Below the pieces are notes generated by a model. The model was not told the origin of the DNA, ran no database searches, and saw only the letters and a program-made list of their open reading frames with translations. The position numbers and the translations under genes were made by a program. A stretch of 64,000 nt of DNA from Goekera deserti (GTDB lineage Bacteria > Actinomycetota > Actinomycetes > Mycobacteriales > Geodermatophilaceae). The DNA lies in NCBI RefSeq assembly GCF_010685995.1, contig NZ_JAAGWK010000022.1, positions 1 to 64,000 on the forward strand, given 5' to 3'. The stretch's first letter is position 1; each line of letters opens with the position of its first letter. Below are positions 1 to 8,258 of the stretch, piece after piece.

Positions 1-1359
1 TTCGAGGACCTGTTGCTGCGCCCGTGGGACACCAGCCGACCGTCGGTCACCGCGCACCTGACGGTGCACGCCCCGCTGCCGAGCCTCACCGCAGCCGCAG
101 CCGCAGCCGCAGCCGCCGCCGGCGAGGCCGCCGCCGGCGAGGCCGCCGCCGGTGAGGCCGCCGCCGGCGCCGCGGACGGCGCCGCGGACGGCGCGACAGC
201 AGACGTAGCCGCCGACACAGACACTGCCGCAGACGCAGACGCAGACGCAGCCGCAGACACAGAGGCCGTCATGGTCGGCGCCGCAGCCGGGGCGGCAGCA
301 GCGGGAGCGGCAGAAGTCGGCGCGAGAGCAGCCGCAGGAGGCGGCACGACAGCAGCAGGCGGCACGACAGCAGTCGGCGCGACCGCCAGCGAAGCCGCCA
401 CCACAGCGGCGGCTGCTGGGGCAGCGGCTGGAGCTGGAGGGGACGCCGCGGGTGGCGGTGGGCTCGGTGGTACCGACCGTGCCGCGGGTGCATCAGCAGC
501 CGCGGCACGACCCGCGGGTTGCGGGGGTGGAGCGGGTCGGGTGATGCCGGGGGAGGTCGATGGTGCCCCGGTCACCGCAGCGCAGCTGCGGCTGTTGTTG
601 GAGCAGTTGGACGCTCTCTGCCCGGGCGGGCTGCAAGCCCCGGCTGGGGGCAGCCTGCAGATCGCGGTCACCGACCCCGTCACCGGTGCGCTGCTGGCCA
701 CGCTGACCCGCCCGGAGCTGCAACGCCTGGCCCACCGCGGCTGCCCCGATCACGACCCGCCACCCAGCCGGCGAGCATCCCAGCGGCGGCGACCATCGGA
801 TCGGCACCGACCGTCGGATCGGCACCGACCGTCGGATCGGCACCGACCACCCGCCGAGGTCGGCGACGAGGGTTGCGTGTGCGAGGACGGGAGTCCGCAG
901 CAGGGTGGCGCCTCCCCGTCGAGAGGGCAGGTCGGCGGCAACACCGTGGTGGGCGCGTGCGGTTGTCCGGTGGCCGGACTGCCACCGGCGGTCGACCGCT
1001 ACGAACCGACCCCTGCCCAGCGCCGTTACGTGACCACTCGCGACCGCACCTGCCGGCACCCCGGCTGCAGCAACAAGGCCGCCGCAGCCGACATCGATCA
1101 CGTCCACCCCTACGACCAGGGTGGTGCGACGGCCTGCACCAACCTCTGCTGCCTGTGCCGCCGGCACCACCGGCTCAAGACCCACGCCCCCGGCTGGCGG
1201 TTCACCATGACCCCCGACGGCACCCTCACCGTCACCACCCCCGGCGGCATCACCCGCAGCACCACACCAACGGGACTGCTCGACACACACGCGGCCGCGG
1301 GGCCGAGCCGATGGCCCGGCATCGCGATCGACCCGGCAGACGACCCGCCACCGTTCTGA
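1..1359 (+). CDS. HNH endonuclease domain protein (DUF222/HNH type), 5' partial
   Basis: The frame is open from the first base, so the true start and most of the DUF222 region lie outside the window. The visible part begins with a long low-complexity Ala/Gly/Glu/Asp stretch (repeats of GEAAA, then Asp-Ala runs). The C-terminal third carries an HNH nuclease module: a Cys pair (CRHPGC), the HNH core DIDHVHPYDQGG, then NLCCLCRRHHRLK. This layout (variable middle, C-terminal HNH) is typical of the large actinobacterial DUF222-HNH family, often multi-copy and of unknown role. The linker also contains a DRHRPS repeat encoded by an 18-bp tandem repeat. Family assignment is strong; cellular function is not known. 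Confidence 0.85.
   Translation, partial: FEDLLLRPWDTSRPSVTAHLTVHAPLPSLTAAAAAAAAAAGEAAAGEAAAGEAAAGAADGAADGATADVAADTDTAADADADAAADTEAVMVGAAAGAAAAGAAEVGARAAAGGGTTAAGGTTAVGATASEAATTAAAAGAAAGAGGDAAGGGGLGGTDRAAGASAAAARPAGCGGGAGRVMPGEVDGAPVTAAQLRLLLEQLDALCPGGLQAPAGGSLQIAVTDPVTGALLATLTRPELQRLAHRGCPDHDPPPSRRASQRRRPSDRHRPSDRHRPSDRHRPPAEVGDEGCVCEDGSPQQGGASPSRGQVGGNTVVGACGCPVAGLPPAVDRYEPTPAQRRYVTTRDRTCRHPGCSNKAAAADIDHVHPYDQGGATACTNLCCLCRRHHRLKTHAPGWRFTMTPDGTLTVTTPGGITRSTTPTGLLDTHAAAGPSRWPGIAIDPADDPPPF
791..844 (+). repeat. 18-bp tandem repeat inside the HNH gene
   Basis: Three consecutive 18-bp units (gaccgtcggatcggcacc, with one change in the first copy) encode repeated Asp-Arg-His-Arg-Pro-Ser in the linker before the HNH module. 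The unit length is a multiple of three, so copy-number change would keep the frame. Confidence 0.85.
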
Positions 1360-1393
1360 TGCTCCTGGCTCTCTTGACGCCGTACGGCCTGCT

Positions 1394-1444
1394 GACGCAC
1401 GTGGCCTTCGGACGCGCATGGCCTCCGGACGCGCATGACCTCCG
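1394..1444. repeat. 17-bp intergenic tandem repeat, three copies
   Basis: Three head-to-tail imperfect copies of a 17-bp unit close to gacgcgcatggcctccg lie between the HNH gene and the GNAT gene. A second, unrelated 17-bp array is at 17121-17205. There is no palindrome within a unit and no spacer structure, so this is not CRISPR. Confidence 0.7.
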
Positions 1445-1566
1445 GACGTGCTCGGGTCCCGCTCCCGAGAACGCCCTCGCTCGAGACGACGACTGACGAG
1501 CTCTCGGGCGCGTGCCGACGCCCCGGTGCCTCCCCGGGCCGCCGAAGCTCCGGCAGGATCGTCGGC

Positions 1567-2247
1567 ATGGGAACTCGACCGCTGGTGGCGGACGTCCGCA
1601 CCCTGCTGGCGACGGCGTACCTCACCGACCCGCTGATCCACTGGCTGTTCAGCGGCGTCGACGAGCCTCAGCACGCCACCGCTGCCTGGCTGAGCCTCTT
1701 CGTCGAGCGCTACCTCGCGCACGGAACGGTGGACCCGCTGTTCGTCGACGGTGACCTGGCCGCGGTCGCACTCTGGCGACTGCCCGACCCCGGGCCGGAG
1801 GACGCACCGGTGGCGGCCGGCTCGTCACCGGCAGCGCCGGTCCCGGGTGCTGTGGGTCTGCCCAGCGCCGCTGGCCTCTACACCGCGCTCGTCGGCCTCG
1901 AACGCGCCTCGTCCGCCGGGCGGGCGCTGCACGTGCTGGCCGACCTGGCACCCGTCACCCCGCATGCCTACCTGCACTTCTTCGTCGTCGCGCCGACCCA
2001 CCACCGGCGGGGCGTCGGCTCCCGCCTCCTCGTCACCGGACTGGACAGAGCAGACCGGCGCGGCCTCGACGCGCACCTGGAGACCACCAACCCCGCCGCC
2101 GTCCCGTTCTACGAGGCGCACGGCTTCACCGTCCACACCACCGTCACCCTCGACGCCGGCGGCCCGCCGCTGTGGGCGATGCGCCGACCAGCGCCCGCGC
2201 GCCGGCCGACGTCCAGCACCACGCTCAGGACGTCGTCGCCACCGTGA
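1567..2247 (+). CDS. GNAT family N-acetyltransferase
   Basis: A 226-residue acyl-CoA-dependent N-acetyltransferase of the GNAT fold. The acetyl-CoA loop is visible as LHFFVVAPTHHRRGVGSRLL (V-x-P-x-x-[Q/H]-R-x-G-x-G pattern), followed by the C-terminal AVPFYEAHGF signature (N-P-A-A-x-x-F-Y). The substrate cannot be told. I start at ATG 1567 because the upstream in-frame stretch is Arg/Ser-rich and not protein-like; the Shine-Dalgarno is weak (GGCAGG). The last 23 bases overlap the end of the convergent GH15 gene. Confidence 0.85.
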   Translation: MGTRPLVADVRTLLATAYLTDPLIHWLFSGVDEPQHATAAWLSLFVERYLAHGTVDPLFVDGDLAAVALWRLPDPGPEDAPVAAGSSPAAPVPGAVGLPSAAGLYTALVGLERASSAGRALHVLADLAPVTPHAYLHFFVVAPTHHRRGVGSRLLVTGLDRADRRGLDAHLETTNPAAVPFYEAHGFTVHTTVTLDAGGPPLWAMRRPAPARRPTSSTTLRTSSPP

Positions 2248-4057
2248 TCGCGGCGTTGACCAGCGCCAGGTGGCTCAATGCCTGCGGCAGGTTGCCCACC
2301 AGCGCCCCGGTGGCCGGGTCCAGCATCTCGGCCAGCAGACCCACGTCGTTCGGGGTGTCCTGCAGCGCGTCCATCAGCTCGCGCGCCTCCCGGGTCCGCC
2401 CGCACAGCTGCAGCGCCGACACCATCCAGTACGAGCACGGCAGGAACACGCCCTCCTCCTCGGCCATCCCGCTGTACCGGTACAGGTGCGGCCCGCAGCC
2501 GAGCTCCTCGCGCAGCGCGTCCAGCGTCCGGCTCATCCGCTCGCCCCGGTCGAAGCCGCTGATCGCGTGCAGCAGGATCGAGGCGTCCAGCCGGTCGGTG
2601 CCCGGGTACCAGACGTAGGCACCGCGCTCCTCCGACCAGCAGTGCTCCTCCACCCAGCTGCGGATCCGCTCCGCCTCGCTGCGCCACCGGCTCGGGTCGC
2701 CCGGGATGTGCCCGTCCTCAGCCAGCTCCACCGCGCGGGTCAGCGCCACCCAGCAGCCCAGCTTCGAGGTCGTGTGGTGCCGGGTCTCCGGCAGCTCCCA
2801 CATCCCGCTGTCCCTGCTCTGCCACCGGTCGCACGTCAGGTCCGCGACCGCGGCCAGCATCCGGCCGGTCTCGGCGTCCAGCACGTTCCCGTCGCCCACG
2901 TACAGCGCGACGATCGCGAACAGGTCGCCGTACACCCCCAGCTGCAGCTGCTCACCGGCCGGGTTGCCCGACACCACCGGCCCGATCCCGCGCCACCCCG
3001 GCACGTCGGCCTCCAGCGCCCCCCGCGGCAGCTCGCCGTCCAGCGTGTAGCAGACCCGCGGCTCCGGACCGTGCCGGCGGATCGAGCCGAGCATCCAGCT
3101 GATCGCGCCGTGCGTCTCCTCCCGCAGCCCGAACCGGAACAGCGCGGTCAGCGCGTACGCCGAGTCCCGCACCCAGGCGAGCCGGTAGTCCCACGTCTTC
3201 CCGCCGACCCCCTCCCGCGGTCGCAGGCTCTCCGGCAGGGACGTCGTCGCCGCGGCCACCATCGCCCCGCTCGGCGCGTGCAGCAGCAGCTTCAGCACCA
3301 GCGCGCTGCGCCGCACCGCGTCGCTCCACGGGCCCTCCCAGCTGAACGCCTCGCTCCACGCCGTCCACCGTGCGATCGTGCGGTCCACCCCGGCGTCGAG
3401 CTCCTCGGCCGGCGGCAGCACCAGCGGCTCGGCCTGCGTGCCCACCAGCCCGAGCAGCTGCCGTGACCCCGGCGAGCTGACGTACGTGACGTCGATCCGC
3501 CGGTCACCGGGCACCACGTCCTCGGCGCCCAGGGTCCGCACCGCCATCGTCATGTCCGCCAGCCGCAGCACCGGCCCGTGCGCCGTCTCGTGCACCCACG
3601 GCGACGCCTGGCCCAGGCAGGTCCCCGGCCGTACTGCGGCCCGCAGCTCCACCCGCCCCTCGAGCCCCTCGATCCGGCGGGCCAGCTCGGTCCACGGCAG
3701 CCGGCCGGAGATCCCGGTGTTCAGCGAGTCGGTCACCCGCACGCTGCCGCCCGCCGTGGTGAAGGTCGAGGCCAGCACGTTCGTCGGCCCGACGTACTCC
3801 CGCCGCACCGTGTACGGCTCCACCGGCGCCAGCTCCACGCAGCCGCCGTCCGCGGCGTCCAGGAGCGCGGCGAACACCGGGTGGCCGTCGGTCCCCGGCA
3901 GCGGCAGCCAGTCGACCCGCCCGTCGCGGGCGATCAGTGCCAGCGTGCGGCCGTCGCCGATCGCGGCGTAGCTGCGCAGGTCGGCGTAGCCGTCGTCGTC
4001 CCGCTCGGTGACGGCGCTGTCGGGGGTCCGGCCCCAGCGCAGGTCGCTGTCGGTCAC
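2225..4057 (-). CDS. Glycoside hydrolase family 15 protein (glucoamylase/trehalase type)
   Basis: A 610-residue soluble GH15 enzyme, the actinobacterial 'glucoamylase-like/trehalase' type that hydrolyses alpha-glucosidic bonds. The N-terminal beta-sandwich signature AAIGDGRTLALIARDGRVDW is present, and the (alpha/alpha)6 catalytic barrel carries KTWDYRLAWVRDSAYAL and RDSGMWELP, the usual GH15 barrel motifs. There is no signal peptide, so it probably acts on internal trehalose or maltodextrin. Length matches the family (about 600). A GTG at 4057 has GGCAGG upstream; a further GTG at 4087 would add ten residues. It stands alone; the substrate (trehalose versus glucan) cannot be decided from sequence. 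Confidence 0.9.
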   Translation of the reverse strand: MTDSDLRWGRTPDSAVTERDDDGYADLRSYAAIGDGRTLALIARDGRVDWLPLPGTDGHPVFAALLDAADGGCVELAPVEPYTVRREYVGPTNVLASTFTTAGGSVRVTDSLNTGISGRLPWTELARRIEGLEGRVELRAAVRPGTCLGQASPWVHETAHGPVLRLADMTMAVRTLGAEDVVPGDRRIDVTYVSSPGSRQLLGLVGTQAEPLVLPPAEELDAGVDRTIARWTAWSEAFSWEGPWSDAVRRSALVLKLLLHAPSGAMVAAATTSLPESLRPREGVGGKTWDYRLAWVRDSAYALTALFRFGLREETHGAISWMLGSIRRHGPEPRVCYTLDGELPRGALEADVPGWRGIGPVVSGNPAGEQLQLGVYGDLFAIVALYVGDGNVLDAETGRMLAAVADLTCDRWQSRDSGMWELPETRHHTTSKLGCWVALTRAVELAEDGHIPGDPSRWRSEAERIRSWVEEHCWSEERGAYVWYPGTDRLDASILLHAISGFDRGERMSRTLDALREELGCGPHLYRYSGMAEEEGVFLPCSYWMVSALQLCGRTREARELMDALQDTPNDVGLLAEMLDPATGALVGNLPQALSHLALVNAAITVATTS

Positions 4058-4132
4058 CAGCCCAGCCTGCCACCGCCGGCCGGGCACGACGCGCCGGAGC
4101 CGCAGCCCGCGACGCGCCGCACCCCGCGAGGG

Positions 4133-4525
4133 TCAGCCCTCGACGCTCGCCCCGTACGCCAGCTCGTAGCTCAGCCACCCGGCCGGCCCGTAGACGGTGA
4201 TCGGCTGCTTCTCCCCGGCGATGCGCACCGTGAGCACGCCGCCGTCGGTCACCGACGTGCCGTAGCGCAGCTTCTCGTGGTCGGCCTGCTTCGGCACGCA
4301 GAACACGTGCACGCTGTCCCGGGTGTCGACCGTCAGCACGGTCGTGGCGACCAGACCGTCGATGACCGGGGTCTTCTCCAGGTCGATCCCGGCCTCGGTG
4401 AGCATGAAGAAGAGGAACGGCCGGCCCCGCTTGCGGGCCTTCTTGATGTTCCGCTCCCACATGGCGATGGTCTCGGCCTCGAGTTCCTGCGAACCCTGCT
4501 CACCCGTGAGCTCCAGCTCAGTCAC
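4133..4525 (-). CDS. Conserved hypothetical protein, about 130 aa
   Basis: I do not recognise the family. The product begins VTELELTGEQG, has a charged helical segment (EAETIAMWERNIKKARKRGRP), then alternating hydrophobic strands (FLFFMLTEAG, TTVLTVDTRDSVHVFCVP) and ends in a Gly/Tyr-rich tail. No signal peptide or membrane segment is visible, so it is probably cytoplasmic. GTG 4525 is chosen because it has a strong GAGGGAG Shine-Dalgarno four bases away. The frame is open further upstream, but that extension is a piece of a TetR regulator (next entry), not part of this protein. Confidence 0.6.
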   Translation of the reverse strand: MTELELTGEQGSQELEAETIAMWERNIKKARKRGRPFLFFMLTEAGIDLEKTPVIDGLVATTVLTVDTRDSVHVFCVPKQADHEKLRYGTSVTDGGVLTVRIAGEKQPITVYGPAGWLSYELAYGASVEG

Positions 4526-4864
4526 GTCGCTCCCTCGTCGTCCACCCCGGACGTCTGCCCGGGTCACCAGCAGGACGCTACGGGGCACCGTGGTGCGCGC
4601 GGGGCCGGTGTGCGGCGTGTGTCGGATGGGACGCAGCAACGACGGCAGCACCGCCGCGACCGCTGTGCGGAGACCCTCCGCAGCCGTCTCGTCACCGGCC
4701 AGCCGGCGCAGCAGCGCCTGCAGGAACAGCCCGTCGAACACCGCGTACAGCGTGTCCGGGGGCAGCGCCGGCACCGAGTCGGTGAGCTCCCGCGTACCGG
4801 CTCACCACCCGCCGTCCCGGAAGCAGTGCTGCAGCACGCCGCCGGCTGAGCTGCGTCCGGTGTC
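4526..4864 (-). pseudogene. Remnant of a TetR-family regulator (C-terminal part)
   Basis: Translated on the minus strand this region reads like the ligand-binding end of a TetR regulator: RELTDSVPALPPDTLYAVF, then DGLFLQALLRRLAGD, then AAEGLRTAVAAVLPSLL. No helix-turn-helix is present anywhere upstream because the SfnB gene begins its 3' end at 4865. An in-frame TGA at about 4805-4803 interrupts the fragment. The 3' end runs without a stop into the downstream gene. It is most simply a truncated regulator left after deletion of its N-terminal half. Confidence 0.55.
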
Positions 4865-6055
4865 TCAGAGCTGGCCGTGCCGGGGCGGCGGGGTGCCGGA
4901 CAGCAGCCACCGCCCCACGTGCTGCACCTTCCACCGGGCGGGGTCGTGCAGCGTGTGCGTGCGGGCGTCCCGCCAGTGCCGGGACAGGTTGAGCCCGGCG
5001 GCCGCGGTGCGGGTGCCGCCCAGCTCGAACAGCACGGAGGCGGCGTCCACCGCGGCCCGGGCGGCCGCGACCTTCGCCACGGCCGTGGCGATCGACGCCC
5101 GGGCCGTGCTGTCGTCGGTGGGGTCGGACTCGGCGTCGTCCACGGCCCGGGCGGCCTCGCGCAGCAGTGCCTCCGCGCTGCGGACGGTGATCTCCGCCTC
5201 GCCGGCCTGCTGGACCACCAGCGGGTCACCGGCGGCGGTGGTCGCACCGCTCTCGAACCACGGCCGGGCCCGGGCGACCGCGGTGACCGCGGCGGTGAGC
5301 GCCCCCCGGGCCAGGCCGGCGTCGATCGCGGCGTGCAGCACCTGCGCCCGCGCGCCGTAGGTGGTCGGGCCGTCGAACAGGCCACCGAAGGGCACCACCG
5401 CGTCCCCGGTCACCCGGACGTCGTCCAGCCGCACCGTGCCGCTGGCCGTGGTGCGCTGCCCCATGCCGTCCCAGTCGTCCTGCACGGTGACCCCGGGGGT
5501 GCCGCGCTCCAGGTACACCAGCACCTTCGGGCGCGGCGCCGGCTCGTCGCCGAGGACCGCCCGCACCACCAGCCAGTCGGCGAACAGCGCGCCCGTGCAG
5601 TAGTACTTCTCCCCGCTGAGCACCCAGCCGCCGGCGCCGTCGGGCACCAGGGCCGTGCTGTCGTCGGTGACGGTGGCCCCGGACCGCTCGGTCTGCGCGT
5701 TGGCGAACCGCCGGCCGGCCAGGGCCTCGGCGAACCAGCGCGCGCACTGCGCCGGGGTGCCCTGCCGGCGCAGCGCGTCCAGGAACACGAAGTGGCTCTG
5801 CGGGATCTGCGCGACGCTGCCGTCGGCGGTGCCCAGCAGCCGCACCACCTCGGCGAGCGTCGCCACCGAGACCCCGGCCCCGCCGTGCTCGCGCGGCACC
5901 GTGATGCCCAGCAGCCCGGACGCCGACAGCCGGTCCAGCTCGTCGGCGGGCAGCCGGCGCAGGCGGTCGCGATCGTCGGCCTGGCCGGCCAGCACCGTCG
6001 CCATCTCCTGCGCGACCTGCAGCGCCTCGCCGTCCGAGGCGATCACGTGGGCCAT
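4865..6055 (-). CDS. sfnB: SfnB-family sulfur acquisition oxidoreductase (acyl-CoA dehydrogenase fold)
   Basis: A 396-residue flavin enzyme of the acyl-CoA dehydrogenase superfamily. The SfnB/DszC branch signature is the C-terminal RTHTLHDPARWKVQHVG, together with an N-terminal helical domain (DELDRLSASGLLGITVPREH) and the mid strand region GEKYYCTGALFADW. Relatives act in dimethylsulfone, sulfonate or dibenzothiophene desulfurisation, normally with FMNH2 from a partner reductase. Start ATG 6055 has a near-perfect GGAGG seven bases upstream; ATG 6085 in the same frame has none. No other sulfur genes adjoin it, so the substrate is open. The SfnB name follows the family and is not proven. Confidence 0.8.
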   Translation of the reverse strand: MAHVIASDGEALQVAQEMATVLAGQADDRDRLRRLPADELDRLSASGLLGITVPREHGGAGVSVATLAEVVRLLGTADGSVAQIPQSHFVFLDALRRQGTPAQCARWFAEALAGRRFANAQTERSGATVTDDSTALVPDGAGGWVLSGEKYYCTGALFADWLVVRAVLGDEPAPRPKVLVYLERGTPGVTVQDDWDGMGQRTTASGTVRLDDVRVTGDAVVPFGGLFDGPTTYGARAQVLHAAIDAGLARGALTAAVTAVARARPWFESGATTAAGDPLVVQQAGEAEITVRSAEALLREAARAVDDAESDPTDDSTARASIATAVAKVAAARAAVDAASVLFELGGTRTAAAGLNLSRHWRDARTHTLHDPARWKVQHVGRWLLSGTPPPRHGQL

Positions 6056-6124
6056 CGGGTCCTCCGGGTGGTCGGGGCTGCCCATGATGCCGATCGCGCG
6101 CCGTGTCCCCGTCGGCAGGGCAGG

Positions 6125-7030
6125 TCAGCCGGGCGGCACCAGGGCCGCGAAGACGACGACGTTGTCCCGGTAGTCGCCGGCGTCCTCGTCGAAGGCGCCG
6201 CCGCAGGTGATCAGCCGCAGGTCCGCACCGGCCGTGTCGCCGTACACCGCCTCGGTCGGGAACGCCGACTTCGGGTGTGTCTCGACCCGGTCCACCCGGA
6301 ACACCAGCTGGCTGCCGTCGGCCCGGTCCACCACCACCTCGTCCCCGGCGACGAGCTCGGCGAGCCCGGCGAACGCCCCGGGGTCGCCGGCCCAGTCGAC
6401 GTGCCCGGCCAGCACCGCGGGACCCTGCTCGCCCGGAGTCGGACCGCCCTCGAACCAGCCCACCGGGTCGCCGTCCGGGGGCAGCTGCATCGTGCCGTCG
6501 GCGGCCAGGCCGAGCCGGACGACGTCGGCCCGCAGGCCGAGCGCCGGCACCTGCACGCGCACCGGCACGCTGGCGGCCGGCCCGGCCGGTGGCGCGGGCG
6601 GCGGCGCGACGGCGTCGTCCGGGGTGACGGGCAGGTCCAGGGCCAGCTGCGGCACGTGCACCGCGGCGGTGGCCCCCGCCGGGGACACCGCCACCGGCCG
6701 GTCCAGCCGGGTGGGGTGGTCGGCCCCGGTGGGCAGCACCAGGGCGGTGGACCCGAGCACGGTGAGCAGCACCGACAGCCCGGCCCAGGCGCGGGCCGGG
6801 CTCGGGCGCACCGCCCGCGGCGCGCGGTGCCGGCTGCCCGGGGCGGTCGTGCCGCGGGCCGGGCCGGACGGGCGGCGCGGCGGCGGTGGCGGGTAGCTGC
6901 CCTCGATCCGGCGGGGCGGGCGCAGCTCGGCCACCGTCACCACCTCGGTGCGGTGCGCGTCGCGCTGGTGCAGTGCACGGCGGACCGGCCGGGCCGCGGC
7001 CCGGCCGGCGGTCGTCGAACCCCGTGGCAC
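6125..7030 (-). CDS. Class F sortase
   Basis: A membrane-anchored cysteine transpeptidase. After a Pro/Arg-rich cytoplasmic N-terminus there is one transmembrane segment (AWAGLSVLLTVLGSTALVL), a Pro/Ala-rich linker and the sortase beta-barrel. The active-site His lies in AVLAGHVDWAG, the Cys in LRLITCGG, and the Arg most likely in YRDNVVVFA. Length and single N-terminal anchor fit actinobacterial class F enzymes. It starts eight bases after the stop of the Excalibur gene, so the two are probably one operon. GTG 7030 has no clear Shine-Dalgarno; internal GTGs at 6943-6934 are alternatives. Confidence 0.9.
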   Translation of the reverse strand: MPRGSTTAGRAAARPVRRALHQRDAHRTEVVTVAELRPPRRIEGSYPPPPPRRPSGPARGTTAPGSRHRAPRAVRPSPARAWAGLSVLLTVLGSTALVLPTGADHPTRLDRPVAVSPAGATAAVHVPQLALDLPVTPDDAVAPPPAPPAGPAASVPVRVQVPALGLRADVVRLGLAADGTMQLPPDGDPVGWFEGGPTPGEQGPAVLAGHVDWAGDPGAFAGLAELVAGDEVVVDRADGSQLVFRVDRVETHPKSAFPTEAVYGDTAGADLRLITCGGAFDEDAGDYRDNVVVFAALVPPG

Positions 7031-7038
7031 GCCGGTGG

Positions 7039-7452
7039 TCAGGCCGGGCCGCGGCGGGCGGTGCGGGACGCCGCGACCGCGGCCGCGGCGGCACCGGTGA
7101 ACGCCACCCCGGCGACCAGGTGGGTCAGCGACCCGCCTCCGGCGGCGCTGCCGTCGCCGGCGGCCACGCCACCCACCGGGCGCACCGCCACCTGCGAGGT
7201 GCCCGGGACCGTCTGCGCGGTGCCCGGGACCGTCTGCGGGGTGCCCGGGTAGATCGCGTTCTCGCAGGCCACGCCGTTGTCGTTCGCGTCGAGCCGGTTC
7301 GGGTCGCTCGGGTCGGCGGCCAGCGCCGCCTGCGCTGCCGCCTGGGTCGGGAAGTCACCGCAGTCCAGCTCGGCGGCCGACGCGGAGCCCGCCAGGGGCA
7401 CCGACAGACCGGCCACCAGGACGACGACGGCAGCGGGCTTCCGCAGACGCAT
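7039..7452 (-). CDS. Excalibur calcium-binding domain surface protein
   Basis: A 137-residue exported protein. A signal peptide (VVVLVAGLSVPLAGSASA) is followed by an Excalibur domain with its two conserved Cys residues and Ca-loop, LDANDNGVACE. Then comes a repeated PGTxQTV stretch (encoded by near-identical 21-bp units about 7199-7249), a Gly/Ser linker and a C-terminal hydrophobic helix with a basic end (AARRGPA). This is the layout of a wall-attached protein, and the sortase gene follows eight bases downstream. I see no canonical LPXTG motif, so whether it is the substrate of the sortase is unproven. ATG 7452 has a good GGAGGAG ribosome site. Confidence 0.85.
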   Translation of the reverse strand: MRLRKPAAVVVLVAGLSVPLAGSASAAELDCGDFPTQAAAQAALAADPSDPNRLDANDNGVACENAIYPGTPQTVPGTAQTVPGTSQVAVRPVGGVAAGDGSAAGGGSLTHLVAGVAFTGAAAAAVAASRTARRGPA

Positions 7453-7654
7453 GGGTTCTCCTCCGGGGGACGTGGGACCAGCCCGGGGAACCTAGCCACG
7501 GACCGGGCAGCGGCGCACCGGGTCGGCGGCGAGTCGTGAGGTGCCTGTGACCTGGCCCCGGTGCGTCGCCCCGCGACACGCCCTGTCCGCGGACCGGTGA
7601 CGGTGGGACGCTGACCCGGTCACCGGCGCCCGGGCCGGACCAGGAGGTGGGTAC

Positions 7655-8254
7655 GTGGTGCGCGACGACGGCCGGCACGTGCCGGACCTCACCGGTCCTG
7701 CCGCGGAACTGGTGCGCCTGGTCGACGGCGTGCGGGACGAGCAGCTCGGCGCCCCCACGCCCTGCGCGGCCACGTCGGTGGCCGGGCTGCTGGACCACCT
7801 GCTCGGCCTGACCCACGCCTTCCGTCTCGCCGCCGCGGGGCAGCCCATGCCCGGGCCGGCGCACGGCTCCGCGGCGGCGCTGCCGGCGATCTGGCGGGCG
7901 CTGCTGCCGCACCAGCTGGACGTGCTGGCGCAGGCCTGGGCGGCGCCGGAGGCCTGGCTGGACAGCGGGCACCCCGGCCACGCGCCGCTGCCCGCCGGCG
8001 TGCTGGGGCTCATCGCGCTGGACGAGCTGGTGGTGCACGGCTGGGACCTGGCCGTGGCGACCGGGCAGGAGCACCGCCCGGACCCGGTCGCCACCCAGCT
8101 GTGCCTGGCGTTCCTGGTCGACTACGAGAGCGCGGCGCCCGACGCGTTCGCCGCGATGTTCGGCCCGCGGGTGCCGGTGCCCGGTGACGCGCCGGGGTTC
8201 CGCCGGCTGCTCGGCCAGACCGGTCGCGACCCGGACTGGTCACCACCGGGCTGA
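7655..8254 (+). CDS. TIGR03086-family protein (DinB / mycothiol-dependent maleylpyruvate isomerase-like)
   Basis: A 199-residue protein with the actinobacterial DinB-like four-helix fold. Signatures are the N-terminal TSVAGLLDHLLGL and the later LDELVVHGWDLAVATGQ, which carries the His that typically binds a metal together with the His of LLDHLL. Members are related to mycothiol-dependent maleylpyruvate isomerase, but the specific reaction of TIGR03086 proteins is generally unknown. GTG 7655 has GGAGGTGGGTAC upstream. It converges with the SDR gene, separated by only four bases. Confidence 0.85.
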   Translation: MVRDDGRHVPDLTGPAAELVRLVDGVRDEQLGAPTPCAATSVAGLLDHLLGLTHAFRLAAAGQPMPGPAHGSAAALPAIWRALLPHQLDVLAQAWAAPEAWLDSGHPGHAPLPAGVLGLIALDELVVHGWDLAVATGQEHRPDPVATQLCLAFLVDYESAAPDAFAAMFGPRVPVPGDAPGFRRLLGQTGRDPDWSPPG

Positions 8255-8258
8255 CCCG

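Noticed and set aside
5226-7094. 622-codon minus-strand frame across sfnB, the sortase and the Excalibur gene
   Set aside because: It is a GC-rich shadow with almost only Arg, Pro, Gly, Ala and overlaps three well-supported genes.
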